This document shows positions 37,219 to 47,636 of a stretch of DNA of 64,000 nt, piece by piece (positions within the stretch are counted from its first letter, which is position 1; every line of letters starts with the position of its first letter). The DNA comes from Nematostella vectensis (Eukaryota; Cnidaria; Anthozoa; Actiniaria; Edwardsiidae), in contig NC_064038.1 of NCBI RefSeq assembly GCF_932526225.1, positions 15,433,575 through 15,497,574 on the forward strand, read 5' to 3'. The notes under the pieces were generated by a model that had not been told where the DNA came from, did not search any database, and saw nothing but the letters and a program-made list of their open reading frames with translations. The position numbers were made by a program, and so were the translations under genes.

Positions 37219-37448
37219 GATAAAATACAATACACTAATCCAGTCACTTACAAAATTAAGGATCTAAATAATGAAGACATAAAAGGTAGTTTCTACTAAC
37301 CTGAACTACTAAAAGCCAAGCAGGATGATTTCCGCATCGATAAAGTCATTCGGAGAGATTATAAAAAAAGCAAGCTTTGGTGAAGTGGAAGGTGTACAGT
37401 GACGAATTTAACAATTGGATACCATTCAGAGATTTAAACGCACTATGA
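37205..37448 (+). pseudogene. Polinton integrase C-terminal tail with chromodomain
   Basis: Right after the protease break comes VDKIQYTNPVTYKIKDLNNE, with a TAA in place of a residue near 37297. PELLKAKQDDFRIDKVIRRD and, one frame over, LVKWKVYSDEFNNWIPF follow, a chromodomain as found at the C-terminus of Polinton retroviral-type integrases. The catalytic DDE core and zinc domain are absent, so a deletion has joined protease front to integrase end. Confidence 0.8.
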
Positions 37449-37472
37449 AAATATAATATATACTAAAAGTAT

Positions 37473-37766
37473 ATGACGCAGTATATCCCAACCAACCTCA
37501 CTGTAAGTGTAGACAACACCATATTCATTGAGGGGTGTCTTATGATGAACATGGGAGCGAAGATGGAGCTCGACCCAAAAGAGTTGGAAGGAAACGACAC
37601 GCTCTGCCTGACGGAGGCACAGAAAAAGAAGGTCGCCAATGCTTAGGCAAACGAAAAAGGGGTGAAGTTCACAATGTTAAAGAAACAGCTCTTGGCACAG
37701 AAGGATTACATAAAGAGAGTCAAGGACTTCATCGATATGATGATGCATTTCGAGGGTCATGTTTAA
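37473..37766 (+). pseudogene. Small Polinton protein with one internal stop
   Basis: 97 codons from ATG 37473 to TAA 37764-37766, with a TAG at 37644-37646. The middle LTEAQKKKVANA followed by NEKGVKFTMLKKQL resembles the LTKSQINRVEKSK ... ISQTQIRK motif of the minor capsid precursor, so it may share that ancestry. The start lies behind an AT-rich TATACTAAAAGTAT. Function unknown. Confidence 0.5.
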
Positions 37767-37774
37767 AAAAATAA

Positions 37775-37793
37775 TATAGTAAGGTAGTATAAA
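37775..37793 (+). promoter_or_regulatory. Promoter-like TATAGTAAGGTAGTAT, copy 1
   Basis: It precedes ATG 37794 by three bases. The frame it would drive ends within the palindrome after about 28 codons. It is identical over 16 bases to the copy at 38007-38022. Confidence 0.5.
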
Positions 37794-37847
37794 ATGATGG
37801 TTGAAGGCTTTCATAGAAAGTGCTCAATACTCGAAAGTAGAGCGGTG

Positions 37848-38010
37848 TATAGTGTTGGTTTGAGAAAAATACAAACTACATAGGTTTCCCTACAGGTCTT
37901 TTTCGTGGTTGCCCACTCATCAGGGGAAAATCCCCTGATGAGTGGGCAACCACGAAACAGACCTGTAGGGAAACCTATGTAGTTTGTATTTTTCTCAAAC
38001 CAACACTATA
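37848..38010. repeat. Near-perfect palindrome, 80-bp arms, 3-base loop
   Basis: Left arm 37848-37927 and right arm 37931-38010 are reverse complements with a single mismatch, around AAA at 37928-37930. The transcript could form a long hairpin. It lies between two copies of the 16-base promoter-like word and directly in front of the BRO-N/VRR-NUC gene. It may be a foldback insertion or an inverted duplication. Confidence 0.97.
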
Positions 38011-38026
38011 GTAAGGTAGTATATAT
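38007..38026 (+). promoter_or_regulatory. Promoter-like TATAGTAAGGTAGTAT, copy 2
   Basis: It overlaps the outer end of the palindrome and lies four bases before ATG 38027 of the BRO-N/VRR-NUC gene. Confidence 0.5.
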
Positions 38027-38834
38027 ATGAAGTACGAATACGTTCCAGTGAAGTTCACCTTATCCGACGAAGACCTCCTGATTCTCAGACGCGCCCCGCT
38101 TGGGGAGCGGTTCATCTGGAGCTCCGCCATCATACTATTGTCGCCAAGCGACGTCGGAGGTAGCGACACGCTAATGGTGACGAAAAAGCAACGTCGCCAA
38201 CTCACTAGATCCAAGCTCGTCGGTACTCCAACCGCCGTGAATCGTTTCCCCCAAGCGATATACATTAATGAGTCTGGGATGTACAGCATGATACTGAGTT
38301 CCAATATGAGCAGAGCAAGAGACTTCAAGAGGTGGGTCACTAGCGAAGTACTGCCGTCTGTGAGAAGGATAGGGAGATACGAGCGTTAGACTCGCCAGAT
38401 ACTCTCTTTCAGCATTGAAACTGAGTATGATCTGCATAACAAAGTCGTCAACTTCATCACGAACCGCCATCCGAGGGCCATCTTAAGTGCAACACTGGAT
38501 GAGAACCAAGTGAGAAGCGATATGAGAATAAGATCATATAGTATGGGCTATCAGAAGGGCTCACCAGACTTGATAATCCAGAATCTGCATAAGGACTTCT
38601 TAGGCTTTGCGATCGAGGGGGAGCGGCAGGCTATCGGACGACCAACAGGTGATACTACAAAGATATAAGGACAAGAACTACAAGGTGCTGGCAAGTAAAG
38701 ACTACGATGAGATTATAGAAGAGCTCGTCAAGTACTTCGATGGGGTGAGAGTCCAGTGCGCGCGCTGGTCTAGGAGGTTCAAGTCTGCAGACACTCTGGG
38801 GAACCACCTGAGATACATCCACAGACATTTATAA
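38027..38834 (+). pseudogene. BRO-N / VRR-NUC / zinc-finger protein of the Polinton
   Basis: Residues 1-120 (38027-38389) form a BRO-N-like DNA-binding domain: IYINESGMYSMILSS, RARDFKRWVTSEVLPSVRR. After a TAG at 38387-38389 the same frame goes on with SFSIETEYDLHNKVVNFI and MGYQKGSPDLIIQN, the GSPD/LII signature of VRR-NUC nucleases. A frameshift in a G-run near 38612 follows, then SGRLSDDQQVILQRYKDKNY and KDYDEIIEELV, the rest of that fold. The tail (FKSADTLGNHLRYIHR) is a C2H2-finger relic with one Cys pair damaged. The catalytic E-x-K of the nuclease falls at the frameshift. A role in element replication or repair is inference. Confidence 0.75.
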
Positions 38835-38842
38835 AAAAAAGT

Positions 38843-38858
38843 TATAGTAGTAGTATAT
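38843..38858 (+). promoter_or_regulatory. Promoter-like TATAGTAGTAGTAT
   Basis: It ends three bases before ATG 38859 of the small zinc-finger frame. Confidence 0.45.
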
Positions 38859-38987
38859 ATGGAAGTCAAGAGAGGACGAGGGCGCCCCCCTGTGTACGCA
38901 ACTGACAAGGAAAGCAAAGAATGTATAAGAAGGTCAAAGAACAAGTACATGCTAAACAAGGAGTGATACTGTCCAGCGTGTGGGAAA
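38859..38987 (+). pseudogene. Small zinc-finger/AT-hook-like Polinton protein, truncated
   Basis: MEVKRGRGRPPVYATDKESK begins with an AT-hook-like GRGRPP. RRSKNKYMLNKE, TGA and YCPACGK follow, where the stop replaces a residue before the first zinc Cys pair. The second half of the finger is missing and polymerase sequence starts at about 38990, so a deletion lies here. Confidence 0.6.
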
Positions 38988-40450
38988 TTGGTAGGCAACC
39001 TACCTCGGGAGCCATTGAAATATACCTCTCAGAGGTTTAAAGGTAAGAGACTCGACCTTATGGCTAGAAAGGGAGTATACCCATACGACTACATGGACAG
39101 CTTAAAGAGGTTCAACGACAAGCTACCAGCGAAGAAGGACATATCATACATAGCCAACAGATTCAGCAAGGCCAACAATAAGTACATGGAATCATACGAC
39201 GAGACGGCGCCCTCGAAGTATGTTATGTAATTGGATGCAAACAACTTGTACGGATGGGCTATGAGTCAGTACCTACCAACTAGTGGATTCAGATGGGTAA
39301 CAGAGAAGAGAATCGAAAAATTGAACCCAGCTAAGTACAGGGAAAGTAGTAAAAAGGGGTTGATACTAGAAGTCGACTTAGAGTACCCCAAAAGCCTTTA
39401 CGACCTCCACAACGACTACCCACTAGCCGCGGAGAAGGTGAACGTATCAAAGGACATGCTGTCCGAGTACTGCGACAAGATAGCAACAAAATACGGCATA
39501 CAAACAGGTCTAGTATCAAAACTGATCCCAACCTTAAAAGACAAAGAGAAGTACGTACTACACTAGAGAAACCTCCAGCTATACACAGACCTAGTCCTAA
39601 AAGTAACTAAAGTCCACCGAGTCTTAGAGTTCGACCAATCACATGGCTAAAGCAGTATATAGACCTCAACACTGAAAAACGTAAGAACGCCAAAAACTCA
39701 TTTGAGAAAGACTTCTTCAAACTGATGAACAACAGCGTATGCGGAAGACTATGGGGAATCTACGAATAAGGGTAGACGTCCGACTGGTGACTGACGAGAA
39801 GAAACTACTCAAACTGACAAGCAAGCCCTCCTATGGGAGTAGTAAGATATTCAACAAGGAATTAGTGGCCGTCCACAAAATCAAACAGACACTGACCCTA
39901 AACAGGGCGGCCTATGTGGGCATGTGCATCCTAGACCACTACAACTACATCAAAGAGAAGTACGAGGAAGAGACAAGGCAAGGCTACTATTCACCGATAC
40001 AGACAGTCTGACCTACGAGATAGAGGCAGAAGACATGTACCAAGATTTCTGGAACGACAAAGACAAATTCGACAATAGCGACGACCCAAAGAGCTCCACA
40101 TACTTCAACGAAACCAACAAGAAAGACATCGGCAAGTTCAAAGACGAGGCTGCAGGAATCCCCATCTGCGAGTTTGTCGGACTGCGTTCCAAAATGTACA
40201 GCTATGTGCAAAGCGACCAATCAGGAGGAAAAACAGCAAAGGGAATCAAAAAGAATGTAATCAAAAGTAATATCAAGCATGAAGACTAGAGAAAGACATT
40301 AATGGACGACAGACAGATGCACCACAAAATGACGACCATCAGAAGCAAAAACCTCAAGTTAGGAAGCTACGAAATCAATAAAGCTGTTTTGACGATAAAA
40401 GGTATATATCAAAAGACGGAATCAAAAGTTTAGCCTACGGGCGCAATAAG
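38988..40450 (+). pseudogene. Protein-primed DNA polymerase B, C-terminal part (Polinton)
   Basis: It begins near FKGKRLDLMARKGVYPYDYM. Motif A is LDANNLYGWAMSQYLP (39232 on), preceded by a TAA in place of one residue. The central part runs to TAG 39564-39566. The motif B region ([19 protein letters not shown]) is near 39690-39735. Motif C is LFTDTDSLTYEI at about 40000. PICEFVGLRSKMYSYV follows, as in Polinton polymerases. At least four stops or frameshifts are seen. The exonuclease domain and N-terminus are missing, so it is a dead remnant of the element's replicase. Confidence 0.88.
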
Positions 40451-40571
40451 TTCGGAAAATATCCCCGATCACCCATTTTACAGATGAATTTTTACTTGAC
40501 ACATACCATCATCCATTAATTTGGAGAAGGTGTACCACCTTAACGCACTTAAACTATTCAAAAATAATTTC

Positions 40572-40591
40572 TAGTATAGTAGTATACTAAC
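40572..40591 (+). promoter_or_regulatory. Promoter-like TAGTATAGTAGTAT
   Basis: It ends six bases before ATG 40592. The word nearly matches the terminal AGTAGTATAGTAC of the element's inverted repeats. Confidence 0.5.
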
Positions 40592-41131
40592 ATGGAAACT
40601 GAACGATTGGTAAGAAAGTCAACAGTCGTCAATCACAACGACAGAGTCGAAGAGATCACACTGTCTGTGGTGGTATACTACGACGATGAGGAGCGTCCGT
40701 ACGCGGCCTACGGTATGCAAAATTATAAAGACCCAAAGGGCGAGATGCACAACAACCTCGGCAGGTTCTCCGTAGCGACAGACCGCGAGGAGTACAAGAT
40801 CGGATCCGGCGGATCCGAGAGCGCCACCGACTACTCCTTCCACAAAATTGGACAAGACTACAAAAAGTCAGGCGTTAATAAGGTGAGGAACGAAGTAGTC
40901 ACGGCATTCAAATACGGAGACCGAAGCAGGAAAGTAGTCAAGAAAGTCGACGTCACCCACAAAGATGGGTTCGAACGCTACGAGAACATGGAAAAGACGA
41001 CACTCTACCCAGCGCGTATAAACACGCCGCAACTCCTGCAGCGCAAAGACCCAAAAAAGCACAGACCGCGGCCTTGGGTACCTACACGGGATTCCCTTGG
41101 AGACACAACCAATCTGGGTAAACTCCTGTAA
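40592..41131 (+). CDS. Polinton hypothetical protein, 179 residues, intact
   Basis: Open from ATG 40592 to TAA 41129-41131, ending at the inner edge of the right inverted repeat. The composition is hydrophilic with many Lys, Arg, Asp and Tyr. Segments include EEITLSVVVYYDDEERPYAA and NEVVTAFKYGDRSRKVVKKV. No domain recognised. It is one of few unbroken frames in the element and has the shared upstream motif, so it is probably a genuine element gene. Confidence 0.55.
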   Translation: METERLVRKSTVVNHNDRVEEITLSVVVYYDDEERPYAAYGMQNYKDPKGEMHNNLGRFSVATDREEYKIGSGGSESATDYSFHKIGQDYKKSGVNKVRNEVVTAFKYGDRSRKVVKKVDVTHKDGFERYENMEKTTLYPARINTPQLLQRKDPKKHRPRPWVPTRDSLGDTTNLGKLL

Positions 41132-41443
41132 CCATAGGATTGCATCACAAAATGAAACCCGCGCACACAGCACGGATTCCACGAAATGAAGAAAGCATAT
41201 AGTTCCAGTAATTTATTCATTAGCTGACACCAAAATCTTGTATCATATAGTCTCACCACAATATGATACTATATAGTTTACCAAAATCTTTTATCATATA
41301 GTTTCACCGAAATCTTTTATCACGTGGCTTCACCAAAATCCTTTATCAGATAATCATACCAGAATATGATACCATACGCTGGTGAGTAGTATAGGCTCGG
41401 CTGGTTTTTGCGCTGCGCTGAAACCGCCAAGTACTATACTACT
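41130..41443 (-). repeat. Polinton right terminal inverted repeat
   Basis: Reverse complement of 21319-21612. It carries one more copy of the internal unit of about 26 bp than the left arm, so the two arms differ in length by about 20-25 bases. Confidence 0.95.
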
Positions 41444-42139
41444 TTTAAGTGAAATTTACGTGGTTATTCACAAAACTCGTGTTCCACGAGTAAAAAGGAG
41501 GTGACTGTACTCAGGAAGAAAAAGAAATTAGACAAGAAAAAGAAGACAATGAATGCAAAGTTGAGGAAAAAAAATCAGCAAATGACGAGACGTACAGTAA
41601 CATTAAAATGCACCCCAAAATAATGAAAAGGGAACGACCACGCGGAGCAGAAGTTACCGTTATGACATGACGGAAAAACATGACGTGACGCTTTAAATAA
41701 GCCCATTTCACATCGAATAAGGCGGAGAATTTCTCTGAGAACTTAGTAACTTATAGCAAACAAAATATCAAGTGCGACTCATTATTAAATTGATGCGACC
41801 TTTTGTAAAGTGTCATTGAAATTTGAGCTTTTCGTCCCTGAGCTGATACACAGGGCAATGATGATCAATGAAGAATTATATTAAAAAGCCAAAATCTGGC
41901 TATGTGCACTTCGGCCTCACGTTATTTGTGTTTTAAAAATCAGTCCATAATACAAGAAACCTATAGCCACTGAAAAAATTGTGTATTCTCTCTCTATCTG
42001 GAATTTCCAGGTTTTTCCGTTATAGGTTTACCGGCATCCAAACGTAAAAAAATATTACCTAAAAGGAAATATTATTACTTTCTGCAAACTTTCAGCCCAA
42101 ACAAAAATCCGAATAATTATTGTAAGCCTCACAAACAAG
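41444..42139. other. No gene seen
   Basis: AT-rich, non-coding by eye. A Lys/Glu-biased stretch at 41511-41600 is low complexity only. Confidence 0.5.
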
Positions 42140-42364
42140 GTAGCTCCAGCGCAGGCTATAGCTGGCGAGCGACTACTCGGTGACAATGACCTCAAGACCA
42201 ACTACCACGAAGTGCTTGAAAGCATAAAAGATAAAGAAATGATTGATAAATACAGGGCACAAAAATATTTCGAAGAATCGTCTTGGATGAATGTCTTCAG
42301 CTTAGTAGAAAAAAAAAGGAAAAGCACCCTTTCTATTGACCAGTTTGCACGAAGATTATATTAG
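42140..42364 (+). CDS. Orphan 74-residue open frame, possible last exon
   Basis: From GTA 42140 to TAG 42362-42364 the plus strand reads GERLLGDNDLKTNYHEVLES, KEMIDKYRAQKYFEESSWM and STLSIDQFARRLY, which looks like real protein sequence (balanced, amphipathic, with Trp and Tyr). The upstream CACAAACAAG could be a weak splice acceptor. It may be the terminal exon of a host gene or of a transposon gene. Family not recognised. Confidence 0.35.
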   Translation, partial: VAPAQAIAGERLLGDNDLKTNYHEVLESIKDKEMIDKYRAQKYFEESSWMNVFSLVEKKRKSTLSIDQFARRLY

Positions 42365-42654
42365 ATATAACGGAATCTAGTATTATTTGCGATCGTTGCC
42401 TGGCAATGCCGTAAATAAGAAATTGGTTCTATAAGTCATGACAATAGTACAAGTATAACAAGTAGCATTGGTAGAATAGAAACACTCTCCTACTATCAAG
42501 AAATCGTATGTGTATTTATAGTTATCATCTCATACGGGAGAAACAAAAGCACTCTTTCCTCCTGGAATTCAACACAAAAACACACACATTTCTTTTCTGG
42601 AATCCGAGATATCTTAGCTGTATTCAGCATAGCCCCGTCTGTGCGATCCCTGTC

Positions 42655-42900
42655 CATCTACTTGTTCTTTATTTATCTAAAGGAACAGTGCCTCTTCGCC
42701 ATCCAAGCCTCATCGTTTGTATCCACCTCCTTGTACGTTATTTATTAAATAAAGGAAAATTGACTCTTATCCATCCAAGCCTCCTTGTTTGTCACCACCT
42801 CCTTGTACGTTATTTATCTAAAGGAACAGTGCCTCTTCTCCATCAAAGCCTCGAGCTTTGTCTCCATCTCCTTGTGCGGTGCTAACTTAAAGGAAAAGTT
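42655..42900. repeat. Tandem repeat, about 70-bp unit
   Basis: Three to four diverged copies of a unit containing CACCTCCTTGTACGTTATTT, then AAAGGAA and CCATCCAAGCCTC. The open frame across it (42508-42885) follows from the repeat and is not supported as a gene. Confidence 0.75.
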
Positions 42901-44220
42901 TATTCCTTCCATTCGACTAGGTGTTCGTAACTTGGCTGAGTGATAGTACACCTTTTGCCTGCCCATCTTCGGGGTTAACACGTCGTCAAATAGAAACTTG
43001 GCAACAATGAGCCCTTGGCAAGGGTGATACCCCGGGCTTGTCCCGATAATACCACATTTGTGGGGGACCAAGATGCTCCTGATAAGCTCCTCTCAGATGA
43101 AAATCAGTTATTCCGAGCTTCGATTAGGTCGCGAGCCCTCAAGAGTATGTGCGTATATAAAGCAAACATGACAGACTCAGTTTTTAGTATTTAGATAATA
43201 AGAGAGTCACAAAACTGGGCAGTGCGCGAGTTGAGAGTGCGGTATCGATACTGGTAAAGGAGTATGTTCATTTTAAAATGCAGCTCGGATGATGTGCATT
43301 ATATATTACTATTTTCTTTTCGTGTAGCAAACAGTTTGTACTAATATTTTATATTTTTATTCCTAAAGAACATTTGAGAAGAAAATCCAGGAATGCTCCT
43401 TACTATGCTCTTTAGTGAGGGCTCATGTACAAACGTTAATGATAATAGTGGTATTAGTTTTGGTGTGCAGGTTGTAGTGCAATGGGGAGGCTTGTGGGGG
43501 TTTCTACTATAATTATACTTAAGTATTTCTTTTTTTGTTTGATTATCTGTTTTCTTTCAACTGAACCCAGGGCCAAATCCAGGGTTCCAAAGTTGTTGTT
43601 TTTTTTTTGTTTTTTTTTGGGGGGGGTCTCGGAACCAAACGAAGGGGAGACCAATATAATATATAGATTCAGGCACTGCTTAAAAGCGGAGCAAGCATTT
43701 TCTTCCACTCTAAACTGGGTGTGTCCTCATCCCCACCTACCCCCCCTCCCACCAAACTTCAGCGAGGGACACACATAACAACAGGATTCTACAATTCGAT
43801 TTTGCTTCAGGTATTTGACCTACCAACCCTATCTTAAATGCATTAAAATACATGCTTTTAACTTTTACTTTTCGACCTTTTCCTATTTTTCCCCAAAAAC
43901 CCAGAAACGTTTTTTTTGGGTGACAATTTTCAACTTAACTTTGAAGCGAAAAACAAGACAAATATAAGAAATTAAACAGAAAATGCTCATTTAATTTATA
44001 TATGTTCTATTTGACTATCTGATTATTGTGAATACAAAATATCCTTCGTGTTTGTGTTTTTTGTTGCTGATGATAAATTCTCTTGTTAAATAATAATATG
44101 ATAACTTTACCTTTCTGCTTTGATTTTACTTCGTGAAATCTTTATGAGTATATTAGTGTAGAGCCTCTATAAGTCCTCCTTTTAGTTACGGATTCACACA
44201 CGGGTAGATTTTACTATCAG
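42901..44220. other. No gene seen; head of dispersed repeat near 43660
   Basis: Non-coding, with long T and G runs at 43600-43630. AATATATAGATTCAGGCACT (about 43660) matches the start of the repeats at 9208 and 45258, and AAAGCGGAGCAAGCA follows, but the similarity ends soon after. Confidence 0.5.
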
Positions 44221-44225
44221 TTTGT

Positions 44226-44540
44226 ACGTAAAGTGGAAGGGACTATGTGAAATACGTGTGAAATTGATGTGAAGTGACCATGTGGAAATTTCACATTGTT
44301 ACCATGTGAAATGATGATGTGAAAACCATGTGAAGCTACTGTGAAACGTTGTCCTTCTTTTCACATAATCAAACATGTGAAATTGATGTGAAATATCTGG
44401 CCATCCGAACTTCAGTTACCATGTTTAATGTATGTGAAATACCCTGTGAAACCTCTTTTGCTTTCATTTAAGAAACAGTGAAATAGATGTGAAATAATTG
44501 GTCATCTAAACTCAGTTATCATGTGAAATATATGTGAAAA
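44226..44540. repeat. Cluster of ATGTGAAA words
   Basis: About 15 copies of ATGTGAAA or near variants at irregular 10-30 base spacing. The same word occurs, mostly in reverse orientation (TTTCACAT), at 54480-54715. This could be the subterminal repeats of a DNA transposon, or two copies of one repeat in opposite orientation. Confidence 0.75.
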
Positions 44541-45249
44541 ACAACAGAATAAGTTTTTTTATTATCACTATGAGGTTAATATATTACAATCTTGAATGGC
44601 AATCGGCAACACCAACCCTTTGTATTGATGAGCTTTTTCTTTTGGTGAACCGTTTTCATTTCATCCAGATAGTTTTAGATCCTTGATTCTCCTGGCCATG
44701 AAATATATGTATAGTTTGTGGTAAATAGTCAAAGCTTGAAACTGCTTCTGCAGCCAGCGCGGCTTTACTTCAAATGTTGGTGTTTATAAACTTTCTTTTG
44801 CATTAGCTATTCAGGATAAACAAGCTTATCCAGTCAATATTACCAACACTTTTAAGAAAAAGCTATTTACAAAAGAAAATGGCATCAATGAGCTATTGAA
44901 AATACATCAATTAGACAAAATCAAGAGAGCTGCCCAAAATAAATCAAAATTGAAGAAGACAAAACTTTAGGTTTGACATTCAACTGATTAGTGAGTAAAG
45001 ACTGTTCGGCTTCACCACTTAGCTTAATCAGGCAAATATATGTACTATATGCTTCATCAACGACTTAATGCAACTAATAAAACATATGTGCTGTAGATTC
45101 TAAGTCAGTGAATCATGGAATCATGTAACTTAATGTTCAGGCACGTTTTATTTTCGATTCTTTGTCATACATTTTTTGTACCTCCAATATCCTATTTTTC
45201 TTGCTTTGCAACTAGAGCACATTTTTGCTTTCTCTATATACTTATGCCC

Positions 45250-46860
45250 TGCAAAATAATATATAGATTTAGGGCATGCCTAAAAGCGGAGCCAGCATTG
45301 AAAGAATGTTTTTTTAAATGAGATTAAAAAAGCAATTTTTACTGCCATGTTATTATGAATTGTATTGGCCCCTCCAAATGGATCAAGCAAGCACTAATTC
45401 AATAATATTAAATATGCAGTATTAAAGTACTAATCCTGGTGTAAAAAAGGATGTCAAAGTTCAAGGAGCCTTAGTTGATGACAATGTTTTTCAAGAGTCT
45501 AATGGTCAATTCTTATTTGTTCCACTATGCATATTTTTTATCAAAACAGCATAATAACAATCTTTGACCTTGTAAAGAATATATTAAGGATGTAACAGCA
45601 TTTCAAAGATTTAGATGCCATTCTGTAGTTTCCATGTACTACAACTAATTATTCAGAAGAATGTGTTGAAATTAATACATAGTGCACCCATTCTTTGGCC
45701 AGTTGTTTTTAGAAACCCTGGATCCACCCATACTAGCTACTCAAAAATGAATGCAATGGAGGAAAATACTAAATTACTTAAAGCTCTTTAATTTCAAACC
45801 AAACCATGTTAATTGAGTTATGTTTGGGGTAGAGAGGAATAAATAAACAAATAAACAGAAAGTCAATGGGGAGTTGAAAGGGAGAAATGTGACTATTTGA
45901 AAAAATGTGAATCTACTTTAGAAAAATACATGAGCACTTTCCTAACATTTTCCCCTTTCCCTATTACCTTTAGTTTTGATATGAAACTGTTTTCTTTACA
46001 GATTTATTATTGAAAAAGCACAAGTTCGTTATTATCTTTATATAATTTATTAAGTAAGTACCTTGCCCTAATAAAAACCCTTTTATAGAAGTTCCATTCA
46101 TGTACACTACTACACTAGCACTAGGTGCATTCCGACTGGCTTTGCCCTTGCAAAGAAACAAATAATGGATGAAACAGCATTCCAAATATAGAATGATATA
46201 GTTAGATACACTTAAGGTGACACTTACTAGTGATACTTCATAACCAAGGAAATTAAAATCCACAAATATACCTCAGTCACGCATTACATATTGGTGAACC
46301 CACCCTTTAGCATGGTGGCCTGCTGTTTATTTTATTTTATAGAGACCCTGCAGCTGGATCCACACATGCTAATGCTACTGCAAAATGAAATGCAGTCAAA
46401 TGGAGGAGAACAAATTGACTTGGGAAGCAAATTGAAAACGAATCCTTGATATTACTGATTAGTGCTAAATGAAAATGTCTAATTTCAAACCTAACCTATT
46501 TTAATTTACTCAGGGTGCAGAGGGGAAACAGCAAATAATTATCAATTGCATATAAAAATAGTCTATAGAGAGGGAAAAAAGAAACTGGGACTATATTTTT
46601 GATAAAAACAACTTGATTGAGCACTCCCCTATCATTTCCCCCTTCCTCATTATCTTCAGGTTGATAAAAAATGTTTTACAGATTTACAGTATCATTGACA
46701 CAAAGTATCTTGCTCTAAAAACCCTATTACACTTATACTGCTGTATCAAAGTAAGAAAGCCCGGCTACATTTGCCTATTCTTATGTCTTCCAGCCTTTAG
46801 CATCAAGCATGACCCTCAGGTAGTCCTTGGTTGGTTTAACCTAAATAAAAGCGAAAACAA
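45250..46860. repeat. Dispersed repeat family, copy 2
   Basis: It begins AATATATAGATTTAGGGCAT (45258) and holds the same ordered landmarks as 9205-11180: CCTCCAAATGGATCAAGCA, GGATCCACCCATACT, CATTTTCCCCTTTCCCTATT and a second run of them (46270-46700). No TSD or terminal repeats were resolved. Confidence 0.65.
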
Positions 46861-46869
46861 TTAACTTGG

Positions 46870-47430
46870 GTATTTGTTTTTCTTTTAAATTAATATTTTT
46901 ATCATCCCATTTATAACCTTACTAATTTTCCATAACTATTAGAATAAAAATAAATAAACACATTATATAGTATGCAAGATGCAGACAATATAAGCTTGAG
47001 CAAAAAAAAATATAGGTTGTATTTTTGGTTTTTATTTTCGATGAAAAAATTATTTTGTAACTGTAAAGTATTTGTTAATGTTGAAAAAGTTGCTGTATCT
47101 TCAAAAAGACCAAATACACAGGATATAAAGACAAGAAAGGTCTTCCTTAGCAATATGTGACAGGATAATATTTGTCAGCCTTGATTAAATATCTCAACGC
47201 TGTCAATAAAGTAAAGAGAGAACCAAGAATATCAAAGGATGTTGTTATGCTCAAATTTCTTGTTATACCACGAATTCATATTTTTAATGCTCGGTTACTG
47301 TAAGCTGAGTTGCATTATACCAAGATAAATTAATATACATAAACAAAATAAAACTAAAACAGTACATTATACTAATTTATACAGCTCTATTTCGAAACTA
47401 AGTCTTAAAAGTAATGAACTGGCACTAGCG
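46870..47430. other. No gene seen
   Basis: AT-rich sequence between the dispersed repeat and the Gypsy element. Short open frames only. Confidence 0.5.
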
Positions 47431-47435
47431 GTGTG

Positions 47436-47530
47436 TGTAATGTATGTTACCATCACCAATGTATTGCGATGCATCTTGGGAATAAATCAGTTTTTGAATT
47501 CCAACATGGCGACACGCACACAACATTACA
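47436..47530 (+). repeat. 5' LTR (95 bp)
   Basis: Identical to the 3' LTR; flanked outside by GTGTG. Very short for a Gypsy LTR. Confidence 0.95.
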
Positions 47531-47636
47531 TGGTGTCAGACAAAATCCTGTGAAACCACAAGGAAAAAGAACCCATCCTCCCTGAATCCAAACGGTATAA
47601 GCCAGAGAAAAGTGCAAAGAAGACACTGATGAGAAG

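Noticed and set aside
42508-42885. 125-codon frame with repeated HLLVRYLSKGTVPL
   Set aside because: Explained by the 70-bp tandem repeat, whose units change length and frame.
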